Source: Caldifermentibacillus hisashii (GTDB taxonomy: Bacteria > Bacillota > Bacilli > Bacillales > Caldibacillaceae). From it: a DNA stretch of 64,000 nt. The position numbers and the translations under genes were made by a program. Each line of letters starts with the position of its first letter. The first letter of the stretch is position 1. Positions 1 to 7,939 of the stretch are shown piece after piece. The DNA lies in the NCBI RefSeq assembly GCF_027568575.1, contig NZ_JANUVP010000001.1. One strand, 5' to 3'. The notes beneath the pieces are model-generated. The model had not been told where the DNA came from and ran no database searches. It saw only the letters and a list, made by a program, of their open reading frames with translations.

Positions 1-690
1 AAATTCAGCAATCCGCTCCGACCAGGATTTATTTACCTGTTTGATTTCTGCATTTTCGTACCCTAATGTATTCAACAGCTCATTTTTATTTGCAACAATT
101 CCTTCTGCATAACCGACTTCAACACTTTGGGCGGCAGTCAAAGTCAATAATTTTCCTTTTGGAGCGCCGTATTCCGGAAGATCAATGGAATCATCCGCCA
201 TCGCCATCGCATAAATGGGATCTCTACCGTTTTGTTCGGCAGCCGATTTCATTGCCGCCAGCCAATAACTTTGTGCTTTTTGATCTGCGGCATTTCCGTT
301 TTGTGTGATGACTGCAGCAGCACCGATCGTTGCATTGGGGACCATATAAATTTCATCCATATTCAATGCAATATATGCACCGGCCGATAAAGCATCATGG
401 TTGATAAAGGCGATTGTTTTCACATCCGTATCGCCTAAAATTTTTGCAATATCTGAAGCTGCGTCAACCGCTCCACCCGGTGTATGGATTTCAAAAATGA
501 TCGCATTAGCTTGATTTTCTTCGGCAGTGGAAATGGCACGCCCGATAAACTCGGATAGACCTTTCGTTACTTCACTATCAATCTTAGCATAATAAACAAG
601 ATCATTATTCGCATCTGTTTCATGGAAGGTCATTAACAGAAACGGGAGTAAAATCAGAAGAAAACTTAACCGTAAAATCTTCTTATGCAA
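1..690 (-). CDS. NfeD-family membrane-anchored serine protease (YqeZ-like), C-terminus cut by window edge
   Basis: Reading frame runs from a TTG at 690 off the left edge, giving 230 codons without a stop. The start is supported by GGGAGG 7 nt upstream. A hydrophobic signal/anchor segment (about residues 5-22) is followed by a ClpP-class fold: a GGA turn after an IHTPGG motif, ALSAGAY carrying the likely catalytic Ser, and MKSAAEQNGR with the likely Lys about 45 residues later, as in the Ser-Lys dyad of NfeD1b proteases. In B. subtilis the matching gene lies next to yqeY, as here. The transmembrane and NfeD C-terminal domains would lie outside the window. Confidence 0.85.
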   Translation of the reverse strand, partial: MHKKILRLSFLLILLPFLLMTFHETDANNDLVYYAKIDSEVTKGLSEFIGRAISTAEENQANAIIFEIHTPGGAVDAASDIAKILGDTDVKTIAFINHDALSAGAYIALNMDEIYMVPNATIGAAAVITQNGNAADQKAQSYWLAAMKSAAEQNGRDPIYAMAMADDSIDLPEYGAPKGKLLTLTAAQSVEVGYAEGIVANKNELLNTLGYENAEIKQVNKSWSERIAEF

Positions 691-790
691 AGCAATGCCT
701 CCCTTCTTTTCAAAGGTTAACTTATAATACGGATGGGAGCGAAAATGGTTTCATTTTTTATAAATAATTATAGAAGCGGTTTTTAAATGA

Positions 791-830
791 AAAAGGCTGT
801 CCATGGATAAGACAAAATGGACAACCTTTT
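791..830 (-). terminator. Rho-independent terminator after yqeY
   Basis: Arms 791-804 and 817-830 pair over 14 bp with one G-U, and the minus-strand product ends in a T run. T residues also follow on the plus strand, so it may work in both directions. It separates rpsU-yqeY from the NfeD-type gene. Confidence 0.7.
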
Positions 831-849
831 TTATCTATGAAAGCTGTAT

Positions 850-1296
850 CTATTTTGATAACTCGCTTACAACAATTTTGTTCACGAGCGAACCATCAGC
901 TTTTCCTTTTACTTTCGGCATAACAACTGCCATGACTTTCCCCATATCGGATTTAGAAGAAGCATCCACTTCCCGGATAGCCTCTTTGACGATTTCTTTT
1001 ATTTCATCTTCAGTTAATTGTTCAGGCATATATTCTTTGACATAAGTAAGTTCTGTATTGATTTTTTCAGCTAAGTCCGTCCGACCTGCTTTTTCAAATT
1101 CATGGAGGGAATCTTTTCGTTGTTTGACTTCACGTGAAAGAACGGTAATCTCTTCCTCTTCGGATAATTCTTTGCCAAGCTTAATCGCTTCATTTTGCAA
1201 AGCCGCTTTAATCATCCGAATGACTGAGAGTTTTTCCTTTTCCTTGTTCTTCATCGCGTGTTTCATATCTTCATTTAAACGTTCGAGAAGACTCAT
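850..1296 (-). CDS. yqeY: GatB/YqeY domain protein YqeY
   Basis: 148 aa, the family's usual size. The helical N-terminus begins MSLLERLNEDMKHAMK, and the C-terminal tail domain has the typical MGKVMAVVMPKVKGKADG stretch at about residues 118-135. The fold resembles the tRNA-binding tail of GatB. YqeY alone is thought to bind tRNA or assist amidation, but its role is not settled. It lies 12 nt downstream of rpsU and shares its promoter, as in other Bacilli. Confidence 0.93.
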   Translation of the reverse strand: MSLLERLNEDMKHAMKNKEKEKLSVIRMIKAALQNEAIKLGKELSEEEEITVLSREVKQRKDSLHEFEKAGRTDLAEKINTELTYVKEYMPEQLTEDEIKEIVKEAIREVDASSKSDMGKVMAVVMPKVKGKADGSLVNKIVVSELSK

Positions 1297-1308
1297 TTTT
1301 ACACCCTC

Positions 1309-1482
1309 TTACCATTTCCGTTTTCTAGCAGCTTCAGACTTTTTCTTCCGTCTTACGCTTGGCTTCTCGTAAAATTCGCGTTTTCTAACTTCTTGCAGCG
1401 TACCCGTTTTTGATACTTGACGTTTGAAACGACGCAATGCATCATCAAGGGATTCATTTTTACGAACGACTGTTTTTGACAT
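1309..1482 (-). CDS. rpsU: 30S ribosomal protein bS21
   Basis: 57 aa, very basic, starting MSKTVVRKNESLDDALRR and ending in the Arg/Lys-rich RRKKKSEAARKRKW tail typical of bS21. ATG at 1480-1482 is preceded by a long GGAGGGAGGG purine run, so an upstream in-frame start at 1509 is rejected. bS21 sits near the anti-Shine-Dalgarno end of 16S rRNA and aids initiation. It is the first gene of the rpsU-yqeY unit. Confidence 0.97.
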   Translation of the reverse strand: MSKTVVRKNESLDDALRRFKRQVSKTGTLQEVRKREFYEKPSVRRKKKSEAARKRKW

Positions 1483-1521
1483 ATCTTTCCCTCCCTCCGA
1501 ACAAAACACCTTACATCAAAC

Positions 1522-1539
1522 ACATGGGAAATTCCATGT
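1522..1539 (-). other. Palindrome at the 5' end of the rpsU leader
   Basis: An 18-nt perfect inverted repeat (ACATGGGAA / TTCCATGT arms) begins a few nt after the expected transcription start of the rpsU promoter. It could form a 5' stabilising hairpin or be an operator. No function is shown. Confidence 0.4.
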
Positions 1540-1548
1540 ACCTACAAA

Positions 1549-1577
1549 ATTATAATAAAAAAATCAAGTTTGGTCAA
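1549..1577 (-). promoter_or_regulatory. SigA promoter of rpsU-yqeY
   Basis: On the minus strand TTGACC (1577-1572) and a perfect TATAAT (1554-1549) are separated by exactly 17 nt. The expected start is near 1542, giving a leader of about 60 nt before the rpsU ATG. Confidence 0.85.
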
Positions 1578-1645
1578 CTAATCAACGTCAAATTTTGATG
1601 ACATGTTTTCTCCCGCCTGACAATAAAATGGAATGGGGTGAGGAC

Positions 1646-2572
1646 ATGCTATCAATTTTCCAGTTTATTTTATATATATTGCTATTTATCGGCGGTATGA
1701 CGGTCATGCGTACCGGTTTAATGAATATTTCCGGAAAAATAATGAAGGAGTGGCTGCTGAGGTTCACTTCAACTCCTTTTAAAGGTTTGCTATTTGGAAT
1801 ATTAATTACCGTGCTGTTACAAAGCAGTTCGGCCGTTATGATCTTAACTGTTGGATTTATTTCCGCCGGTCTGTTATCATTTCCGCAGTCAATCGGTATT
1901 ATTCTTGGGACGAATATCGGGACGACTGCAACGGTTGAATTTTTAGCCTATGGGACCGATGAAATGATTATCCCCTTGTTAATCTTAGGCAGTATTTTTA
2001 TATTAATTCCGATGACGAAAGCGCGGAATATCGGTTTGTTTTTTTATGGGTTAGGCGCCATTTTTTTGGCCATGTTCGGTTTTGAACATTTAGCAGCCCC
2101 TTTGGCAGACAGTGACGCCATCCGGCCTTTGATCGCAAATGTTAACAACAGTGTACTCGTTTCCGCAATTGTCGGATGTATTTTAACAGCGATTATTCAA
2201 TCGAGTACAGCGATGACCGGTATTGCCATGGGTTTTATGAATGCAAACATCGTAAATCTGCCCGCTGCGATTGCCTTAATGCTCGGTTCGAATATTGGAA
2301 CATGCCTTGATGCATATATCGCCAGTATTGGTGGAGGACGGGAAGCGAAATTATCCGTCTATGCCCATATTTGGTTAAACGTGGTCGGTGTTCTGTTGTT
2401 TCTTCCATTTACGGAAACGTTTGCCAAGTATATGGAGCATCTAAGCCTCATTCCGGAAAAACAGTTAGCCCACGCCAGTGTTGTTTTTAATATTGTTGTT
2501 TCACTCCTTGTCCTGCCGTTTGCAAAACCATTCGCTGCGTTTATTGAAAATTTGCACGGTAATAAAAGATAA
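1646..2572 (+). CDS. Na+/phosphate cotransporter family protein (NptA/YqeW-like)
   Basis: 308 aa from the ATG at 1646, chosen because GGGGTGAGG precedes it and the length fits YqeW (about 307 aa). An in-frame ATG at 1595 lacks a good site. Highly hydrophobic with many membrane helices. The paired SLC34-type signatures are visible: QSSSAV at residues 59-64 and QSSTAM at 185-190, each in a re-entrant context, plus LGTNIGTTAT and LGSNIGTCLD after them. Members couple Na+ entry to phosphate uptake. It lacks the C-terminal PhoU-like domain of the longer branch. It is the only plus-strand gene in the first 16 kb. Confidence 0.85.
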   Translation: MLSIFQFILYILLFIGGMTVMRTGLMNISGKIMKEWLLRFTSTPFKGLLFGILITVLLQSSSAVMILTVGFISAGLLSFPQSIGIILGTNIGTTATVEFLAYGTDEMIIPLLILGSIFILIPMTKARNIGLFFYGLGAIFLAMFGFEHLAAPLADSDAIRPLIANVNNSVLVSAIVGCILTAIIQSSTAMTGIAMGFMNANIVNLPAAIALMLGSNIGTCLDAYIASIGGGREAKLSVYAHIWLNVVGVLLFLPFTETFAKYMEHLSLIPEKQLAHASVVFNIVVSLLVLPFAKPFAAFIENLHGNKR

Positions 2573-2653
2573 TGTAATTCAGTGGTATAGCTCCGGTTTC
2601 GTCGACAGTTTCGCGCAAATAAGCGAAAGACAGACGTACTATCTAAAAAAAGA

Positions 2654-2686
2654 ACCCAAACTACTCAAAGAAAGAGTAATTTGGGT
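2654..2686 (-). terminator. Terminator after deoC
   Basis: A 13-bp stem (ACCCAAATTACTC with its partner, one G-U) around a 7-nt loop is followed on the minus strand by a run of seven T, just past the deoC stop. Fewer T follow on the plus side, where it may also end the cotransporter transcript. Confidence 0.85.
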
Positions 2687-2694
2687 GCTTACGG

Positions 2695-3345
2695 TTATTT
2701 CCATTCTTTTACAATAGCAACACCGGAACTTGCGCCAATCCGACTGGCTCCGGCTTCAATCATCGCTTTGGCATCGGCGGCAGTTCTGACACCGCCGGAA
2801 GCTTTCACACCAATCTCAGGTCCAACCGTTTCACGCATTAATTGAATATCACCGGCAGTCGCACCGCCAGTTGAAAAACCGGTTGATGTTTTTACATAAT
2901 CAGCACCCGCTTCGACCGCTAATCGGCAAGCGGTTTTTTTCTCATCATCGGTTAACAAACTGGTTTCAATAATGACTTTTACTAACGCTTGACCTTTTGC
3001 TGCATTGACAACCGCTTCAATATCGTTTTTTACGGCGGCAAGATCACCGCTTTTTAACGCACCGATATTAATGACCATATCGACTTCTTTGGCACCATTA
3101 TGGATTGCATTGACTGTTTCAAAAGCCTTCGTTTCTGATGTTGTCGCACCTAACGGGAAGCCAATTACTGTACAAACTTTCACATCAGAGCCTTCCAAAA
3201 TGTTAGCGGCAAATGAAACCCAAGTTGGATTCACACATACTGAGAAAAAGCCATATTCTTTCGCTTCATTACATAATGTTTCAATTTGACTTTTGGTCGC
3301 ATCCGCTTTAAGTAAAGTGTGATCAATATATTTTGCAATTTCCAT
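2695..3345 (-). CDS. deoC: Deoxyribose-phosphate aldolase
   Basis: 216 aa, full length. It cleaves 2-deoxyribose 5-phosphate to glyceraldehyde 3-phosphate and acetaldehyde in deoxynucleoside catabolism. Class I aldolase residues are in place: Asp89 in EVDMVINIG, Schiff-base Lys152 in DYVKTSTGFS and Lys181 in GVKASGG. ATG at 3345 follows AAAGGAG. In B. subtilis the orthologue sits with nupC and pdp. Here it follows mtaB and has its own terminator, so it may be a monocistronic or mtaB-linked gene. Confidence 0.95.
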   Translation of the reverse strand: MEIAKYIDHTLLKADATKSQIETLCNEAKEYGFFSVCVNPTWVSFAANILEGSDVKVCTVIGFPLGATTSETKAFETVNAIHNGAKEVDMVINIGALKSGDLAAVKNDIEAVVNAAKGQALVKVIIETSLLTDDEKKTACRLAVEAGADYVKTSTGFSTGGATAGDIQLMRETVGPEIGVKASGGVRTAADAKAMIEAGASRIGASSGVAIVKEWK

Positions 3346-3381
3346 GGTTGTTCGCTCCTTTAGGAAAAATTTGCTATCCGG

Positions 3382-4740
3382 TTAAATAATTAGTTTTTCA
3401 CTTGCAACATATGTTTCGTTGTCGATAACCCGGGCAAATTGACCTTCACAGTATGGATAACCGGCTTTGGTAATTTTCACGCGGACAATTTTCCCAAGCA
3501 TATCTTCCGTTGCAGGGAAAACTACTTTCAAATAGTTATCAGAATGACCTTCGTATAAACCGCTATTTGGGTCTTCCTTGTAAGGTTCTTCCGGGATTAC
3601 ATCCAATACCTCCCCTTCAAAACGAGAGGCATATTCTTTCGCTAACTGATCCGATAAGGCAATCAAGCGATGGACCCGTTCTTCTTTCACTGCTTCATCA
3701 ATTTGGTTTTCCATACGGGCGGCAGGGGTTCCGGTCCGTTTTGAGTACGGGAATACATGGAGTTCTGCATATTTATGTTTTTTAATAAAATTATACGTTT
3801 CCATGAACTCTTCTTCTGTTTCACCCGGAAAACCGACAATGACATCGGAAGTTACCGCCAAATCCGGTACAGCCTTTTTCAATTTCAATAATCTTTCTTC
3901 GTATTCGGCCATGGTGTATTTTCTTCTCATTCGTTTCAACACGGTGTCAGAACCGGATTGGAGCGGAATATGCATATGGCGCACAATAACTTTTGACTTT
4001 TCAATCACATCAATCACTTCATCTGTCAGTTGGCTGGCTTCAATGGAAGAAATGCGCAATCGTTTTAAACAGGGCACTTGCTCTTCTAAGTCTTTTAAGA
4101 GCATCGCTAAATTATAATCCTTTAAGTCTTGACCGTAACCACCAGTATGTATTCCGGTTAACACGATTTCATTATATCCCGCATCAACAAGAGTTTGAGC
4201 CTGCCGGATGACTTCTTTCGGATCGCGGGAACGCATTAATCCTCTTGCCCAAGGAATGATGCAGAACGTACAAAAGTTATTGCAGCCTTCTTGAATCTTC
4301 AAGGTAGCACGATGACGGTCGGTAAAATATGGAACGCTCATTTCTTCATAGACACGGTTTTTCATAATATTACGAACGGCATTGATCGGTTTCCGCACCT
4401 TACGATATTGCTCAATGTAATCCAGCATTTTTAACCGGTCTTGCGTACCGATGACAATGTCAACACCGGGAATTTCCATAATTTCTGCAGGTGAGGTCTG
4501 TGCATAGCAACCGGTAACACAAATAACGGCATCCGGATTTTGCCGAATTGCACGACGGATTACCTGCCTGCTTTTCTTATCACCGGTATTGGTAACTGTA
4601 CAAGTATTAATGACATACACATCCGAGTTTTGTTCAAACTCCACACGTTCATACCCATTTTGTTTAAACAGCTGCCAAATCGCCTCTGTTTCGTAATGGT
4701 TTACTTTACATCCAAGTGTATAAAAAGCGACGGTAGACAA
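3382..4740 (-). CDS. mtaB: tRNA (N6-threonylcarbamoyladenosine-37) methylthiotransferase MtaB
   Basis: Radical-SAM methylthiotransferase that turns t6A37 into ms2t6A37. Order of parts: N-terminal UPF0004 domain with cluster cysteines (LGCKVN, INTCTVT, VTGCYAQ), radical SAM CNNFCTFC motif, and a C-terminal TRAM domain. I prefer the TTG at 4740 (452 aa) because GAGGTGAT lies 6 nt upstream and the protein then starts like YqeV. A GTG at 4749 is the alternative. The rsmE stop lies inside this ribosome-binding region, so the two genes are translationally close. Confidence 0.95.
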   Translation of the reverse strand: MSTVAFYTLGCKVNHYETEAIWQLFKQNGYERVEFEQNSDVYVINTCTVTNTGDKKSRQVIRRAIRQNPDAVICVTGCYAQTSPAEIMEIPGVDIVIGTQDRLKMLDYIEQYRKVRKPINAVRNIMKNRVYEEMSVPYFTDRHRATLKIQEGCNNFCTFCIIPWARGLMRSRDPKEVIRQAQTLVDAGYNEIVLTGIHTGGYGQDLKDYNLAMLLKDLEEQVPCLKRLRISSIEASQLTDEVIDVIEKSKVIVRHMHIPLQSGSDTVLKRMRRKYTMAEYEERLLKLKKAVPDLAVTSDVIVGFPGETEEEFMETYNFIKKHKYAELHVFPYSKRTGTPAARMENQIDEAVKEERVHRLIALSDQLAKEYASRFEGEVLDVIPEEPYKEDPNSGLYEGHSDNYLKVVFPATEDMLGKIVRVKITKAGYPYCEGQFARVIDNETYVASEKLII

Positions 4741-4745
4741 ACAGA

Positions 4746-5498
4746 TCACCTCAATAATTCAAAATAAAATGATATCGCAGCCAGTGCATACAAAGGTGCA
4801 GTTTCAGCCCTAAGAATCCTTGGACCAAGGCCGCATACGATAAAGTCATTCGCCTTTAATGCATCGATCTCAGCTTTTGAGAATCCTCCCTCCGGACCAG
4901 AAACAAAAAGGAGAGCCTCACCCGCTTGCAACTCTTTTAATGTTTGGGGGAGTTGTTCACGGTGATGATTTCGCCCCTCCTCCTCATAGGCGACTATCTT
5001 TTTTTCATATGATTGACTAATTAATAATAATTCTTGAAAGGAAACAGGTTCTAAACATTTCGGAATCATGGTTCGTTCCGATTGTTCAGCAGCTTCTTTG
5101 GCAATTTTTTGCCAACGTTCCAATCGTCGCTTCCTTTTCTTTTCTTCCAATTTTACAATGGAACGTTCGGAAGTAAATGGAAGAAACGCAGCGGCTCCCA
5201 ATTCAGTTCCCTTCTGAACTACTATATCGAATTTGTCCCCTTTTAGCAACCCGCCGGCAACTGTAACCTTGATCGGCAGCTCACGAACTTCATCGCGAAC
5301 CGAAACCACTTTTGCTTCAAGAACATCCGGTAAAATGTTGGCTATTTCACATATGGCGGTCTGCCCATTAGGGAACACAACGTCGATTTTACTCCCAACT
5401 GTCATCCGCATAACCCGAACAATATGGTGGAAATCATCCCCGCGAATCTCGATTTTTCCATTTTCATATTCATTGTTTTCCAGAAAATAACGTTGCAC
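4746..5498 (-). CDS. rsmE: 16S rRNA (uracil-1498-N3)-methyltransferase RsmE
   Basis: 250 aa, SPOUT-class methyltransferase for m3U1498 of 16S rRNA. N-terminal PUA-like domain, then the trefoil-knot SAM site: FVSGPEGGFSKAEID and GLGPRILRAETAPLYAL near the C-terminus. The frame is open further upstream into prmA, but homologues start MQRYF, matching the GTG at 5498; the ribosome-binding site there is weak (AAAGTG). It lies 26 nt after the prmA stop, in the dnaK operon order known from B. subtilis. Confidence 0.93.
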   Translation of the reverse strand: MQRYFLENNEYENGKIEIRGDDFHHIVRVMRMTVGSKIDVVFPNGQTAICEIANILPDVLEAKVVSVRDEVRELPIKVTVAGGLLKGDKFDIVVQKGTELGAAAFLPFTSERSIVKLEEKKRKRRLERWQKIAKEAAEQSERTMIPKCLEPVSFQELLLISQSYEKKIVAYEEEGRNHHREQLPQTLKELQAGEALLFVSGPEGGFSKAEIDALKANDFIVCGLGPRILRAETAPLYALAAISFYFELLR

Positions 5499-5524
5499 TG
5501 TCTGTTCACACTTTCTAAAGCAGA

Positions 5525-6460
5525 TTATTTTTTGGCAATAAAAGTGATCCAATCTTCCATAACTAACGTTTCCTCAATTGTAAAACCGGCTTGTAAAAGG
5601 GCGTCTTCTACTTCTTTCCGTTTTTGGTTGATAATGCCGGATGTAATGAAATAGCCGCCATCCTTTAATAAAGCATGTGCATCATTTGTAAACCGGAGAA
5701 TAATTTCAGCTAACAAATTTCCGACAATAATATTGGCCTTTTGATTAATCCCGTCCAATAAATTATTTTGTTTAACCGTTACTTTCGCGTCAACTTTATT
5801 CAATTTCACATTCAATTTGGCGCTCTGAACAGCGATTTCATCTAAATCAAGCGCCAATACTTCATCCGCCTGTAGAAGGGCTGCTGCAATACTTAAAACA
5901 CCGGAGCCTGTGCCGACATCAATGACGAAATCACCGGGTTTTACCGTCCGTTCCAGCGCCTGAATACTCATGACGGTTGTCGGATGTGTCCCGGTTCCAA
6001 AGGCCATGCCCGGATCAAGTTCAATAATGAGTTCATCGGTCTTAACAGGCTCATATTCTTCCCAAGTTGGAACAATCGTAAATTTACTTGAAATTTTGAC
6101 CGGATGGTAATATTTTTTCCAAGCTGTGGCCCATTCTTCCTCATGGACTTCACTGATTGTCACTTTATTTTTTCCAATATCAATATTAAATAAAATCAAG
6201 TTGTTTATAGCCTGTTTAATTTCTTCAACCGTTTCCCCAAGAAAGCTGTTAACCGGTAAATATGCCTTCATAATAACACCTTCATCAGGGTAATCATGAG
6301 GATCCAATTCGTAAATTTCACCAAACTGATCTTTTCGCTCTTTATACAGTTCGAATGAATCCTCAATGACGATTCCGCTCGCACCAGCCTCATATAAAAT
6401 ATTCGAAATTGGCTCAACCGCTTCATTTGTCGTATGGATGCTTATTTCAGACCATTTCAT
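5525..6460 (-). CDS. prmA: Ribosomal protein L11 methyltransferase
   Basis: 311 aa from ATG 6460 (MKWSEISIHT), with GAGGGG 9 nt upstream; the in-frame TTG 9 nt earlier overlaps the spacer. PrmA trimethylates uL11. The N-terminal substrate-recognition domain is followed by a Rossmann methyltransferase with DPGMAFGTGTHPTT, VIDVGTGSGVLSIAA (SAM motif I) and GNLLAEIIL. It is the gene after dnaJ in the heat-shock operon. Confidence 0.95.
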   Translation of the reverse strand: MKWSEISIHTTNEAVEPISNILYEAGASGIVIEDSFELYKERKDQFGEIYELDPHDYPDEGVIMKAYLPVNSFLGETVEEIKQAINNLILFNIDIGKNKVTISEVHEEEWATAWKKYYHPVKISSKFTIVPTWEEYEPVKTDELIIELDPGMAFGTGTHPTTVMSIQALERTVKPGDFVIDVGTGSGVLSIAAALLQADEVLALDLDEIAVQSAKLNVKLNKVDAKVTVKQNNLLDGINQKANIIVGNLLAEIILRFTNDAHALLKDGGYFITSGIINQKRKEVEDALLQAGFTIEETLVMEDWITFIAKK

Positions 6461-6574
6461 TTGAAACAACCCCTCTTAATCATGTGACTTTTCCTGTCCG
6501 ATTGTTGTTTTAGTCCAGTCACGATTTTTATCAATTTGCAGCTAAAAGTAATCATTCATCTGAATAGAGTCTAA

Positions 6575-7711
6575 TTATTCGCCTTTAAATGCCCGCTTCA
6601 CTTTTTCAAAAAAAGTATCTGTTTGTTCATCAGGAGTCTTTCCGCTAATTTCAGCAAATTCACGAAGGAGTTGTTTTTGTTTCTCTGTTAATTTTGTGGG
6701 CGTAACAATTCGAACAATTACATGCTGGTCACCCGGTGTTGTGCTGCGGACACTTTTCACACCTTTACCACGGAGACGGAATTTTGTATTTGTTTGTGTA
6801 CCTGCAGGAATTTTTAATTTGACCTTGCCATAAAGTGTTGGAACCTCAATTTCATCCCCTAAAGCAGCTTGGACAAACGAAATTGGCATTTCACAATAAA
6901 TATCATCGCTGTCCCTTTCAAAAAACTCATGTTCTTTTACTTGAAAGATGATATACAAATCACCATTTGGTCCCCCGTTAATTCCGGGCTCACCCTTACC
7001 GGCAACACGTAATTGTTGACCATTATCAATACCGGCTGGAATTTTTATATGAATTTTTTTCCGCTTTTTCACTTTCCCGGTACCGTGACATGTCGGGCAT
7101 TTATGTTTGATTACCTGACCCGTTCCTCCGCAGTGATGACATACCCTTCGATTGACGATACGGCCAAAAGGTGTATTTTGTTCTGTACTAATTTGCCCAC
7201 TGCCATGACAGTACGGACATTCTTCCGGATGAGTACCCGGTTTTGCGCCGGAACCGTGACAAGTCGAACATTCTTCTTCCCTTGGAATTTCAATATCTGT
7301 TTCCTTACCAAAAACTGCTTCTTCAAATGTAAGCGTCATCGTATATTGAAGATCGGCCCCTTGCCTTGGTGCATTCGGATTACGACGTCTCGTACTTCCT
7401 CCACCGAAAAATGTATTCAAAATATCTTCAAAACCGCCGAACCCGGCATCACTGAAGCCGCCAAATCCACCAAATCCGTCAAAGTCCTGATTAGCTCCGG
7501 CATGTCCAAATTGGTCATATTGGGCTCTTTTCGTATCATCACTTAAAACCTCGTAAGCTTCACTAATCTCCTTGAATTTTTCATCTGCACCGGGCTCTTT
7601 ATTAATATCAGGATGGTATTGCTTCGATAATTTCCGGTAAGCACGTTTAATTTCATCTTTTGATGCATCTTTACTTACACCGAGGATCTCATAATAATCC
7701 CGTTTAGCCAT
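6575..7711 (-). CDS. dnaJ: Chaperone DnaJ (Hsp40)
   Basis: 378 aa. J-domain at residues 1-70 with HPD at 33-35, then a Gly/Phe-rich linker, four CxxCxGxG zinc repeats (CSTCHGSG, CPYCHGSG, CHHCGGTG, CPTCHGTG) and C-terminal substrate-binding domains. It stimulates DnaK ATPase and delivers clients. ATG 7711 follows GGGGAGTGG; the GTG 9 nt upstream is part of that site. A 228-bp gap with a terminator-like hairpin separates it from dnaK, so its expression may be lower than that of dnaK. Confidence 0.97.
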   Translation of the reverse strand: MAKRDYYEILGVSKDASKDEIKRAYRKLSKQYHPDINKEPGADEKFKEISEAYEVLSDDTKRAQYDQFGHAGANQDFDGFGGFGGFSDAGFGGFEDILNTFFGGGSTRRRNPNAPRQGADLQYTMTLTFEEAVFGKETDIEIPREEECSTCHGSGAKPGTHPEECPYCHGSGQISTEQNTPFGRIVNRRVCHHCGGTGQVIKHKCPTCHGTGKVKKRKKIHIKIPAGIDNGQQLRVAGKGEPGINGGPNGDLYIIFQVKEHEFFERDSDDIYCEMPISFVQAALGDEIEVPTLYGKVKLKIPAGTQTNTKFRLRGKGVKSVRSTTPGDQHVIVRIVTPTKLTEKQKQLLREFAEISGKTPDEQTDTFFEKVKRAFKGE

Positions 7712-7789
7712 TCTTTCCACTCCCCGAACATTTTCACATACAAATTATTCTAACACCGCTGGAAGATAATTAGCAACTGATAAAAGATT

Positions 7790-7906
7790 TTAATGAACCT
7801 TCCATCAGATGTGCCTTCATGCCCGTTCTTGCCGGGGATCAAATCCCCACTAATAAGGGCAATACTGCAAAAAGTCAAAGCCAAGTGAACTTGACTTTGA
7901 CTTTTT
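7790..7906 (-). terminator. dnaK-dnaJ intergenic hairpins, including a terminator-like stem
   Basis: The best hairpin is 7869-7906: 17-bp arms with one G-U around TGAA, with five T following on the minus strand. Upstream (7790-7860) is a second palindromic stretch with GGGGAT/ATCCCC arms and flanking TTGCC/GGCAA. The first probably attenuates read-through from dnaK into dnaJ; the second looks like a dispersed intergenic hairpin. Confidence 0.6.
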
Positions 7907-7939
7907 AGACGTTTACCACTACCCTGTTAGAATACTACA

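Noticed and set aside
2580..2640. Third copy of the dispersed CCGGAG/TAGCTCCGG repeat
   Set aside because: Only TAGCTCCGG matches; the flanks differ, so chance similarity is likely.
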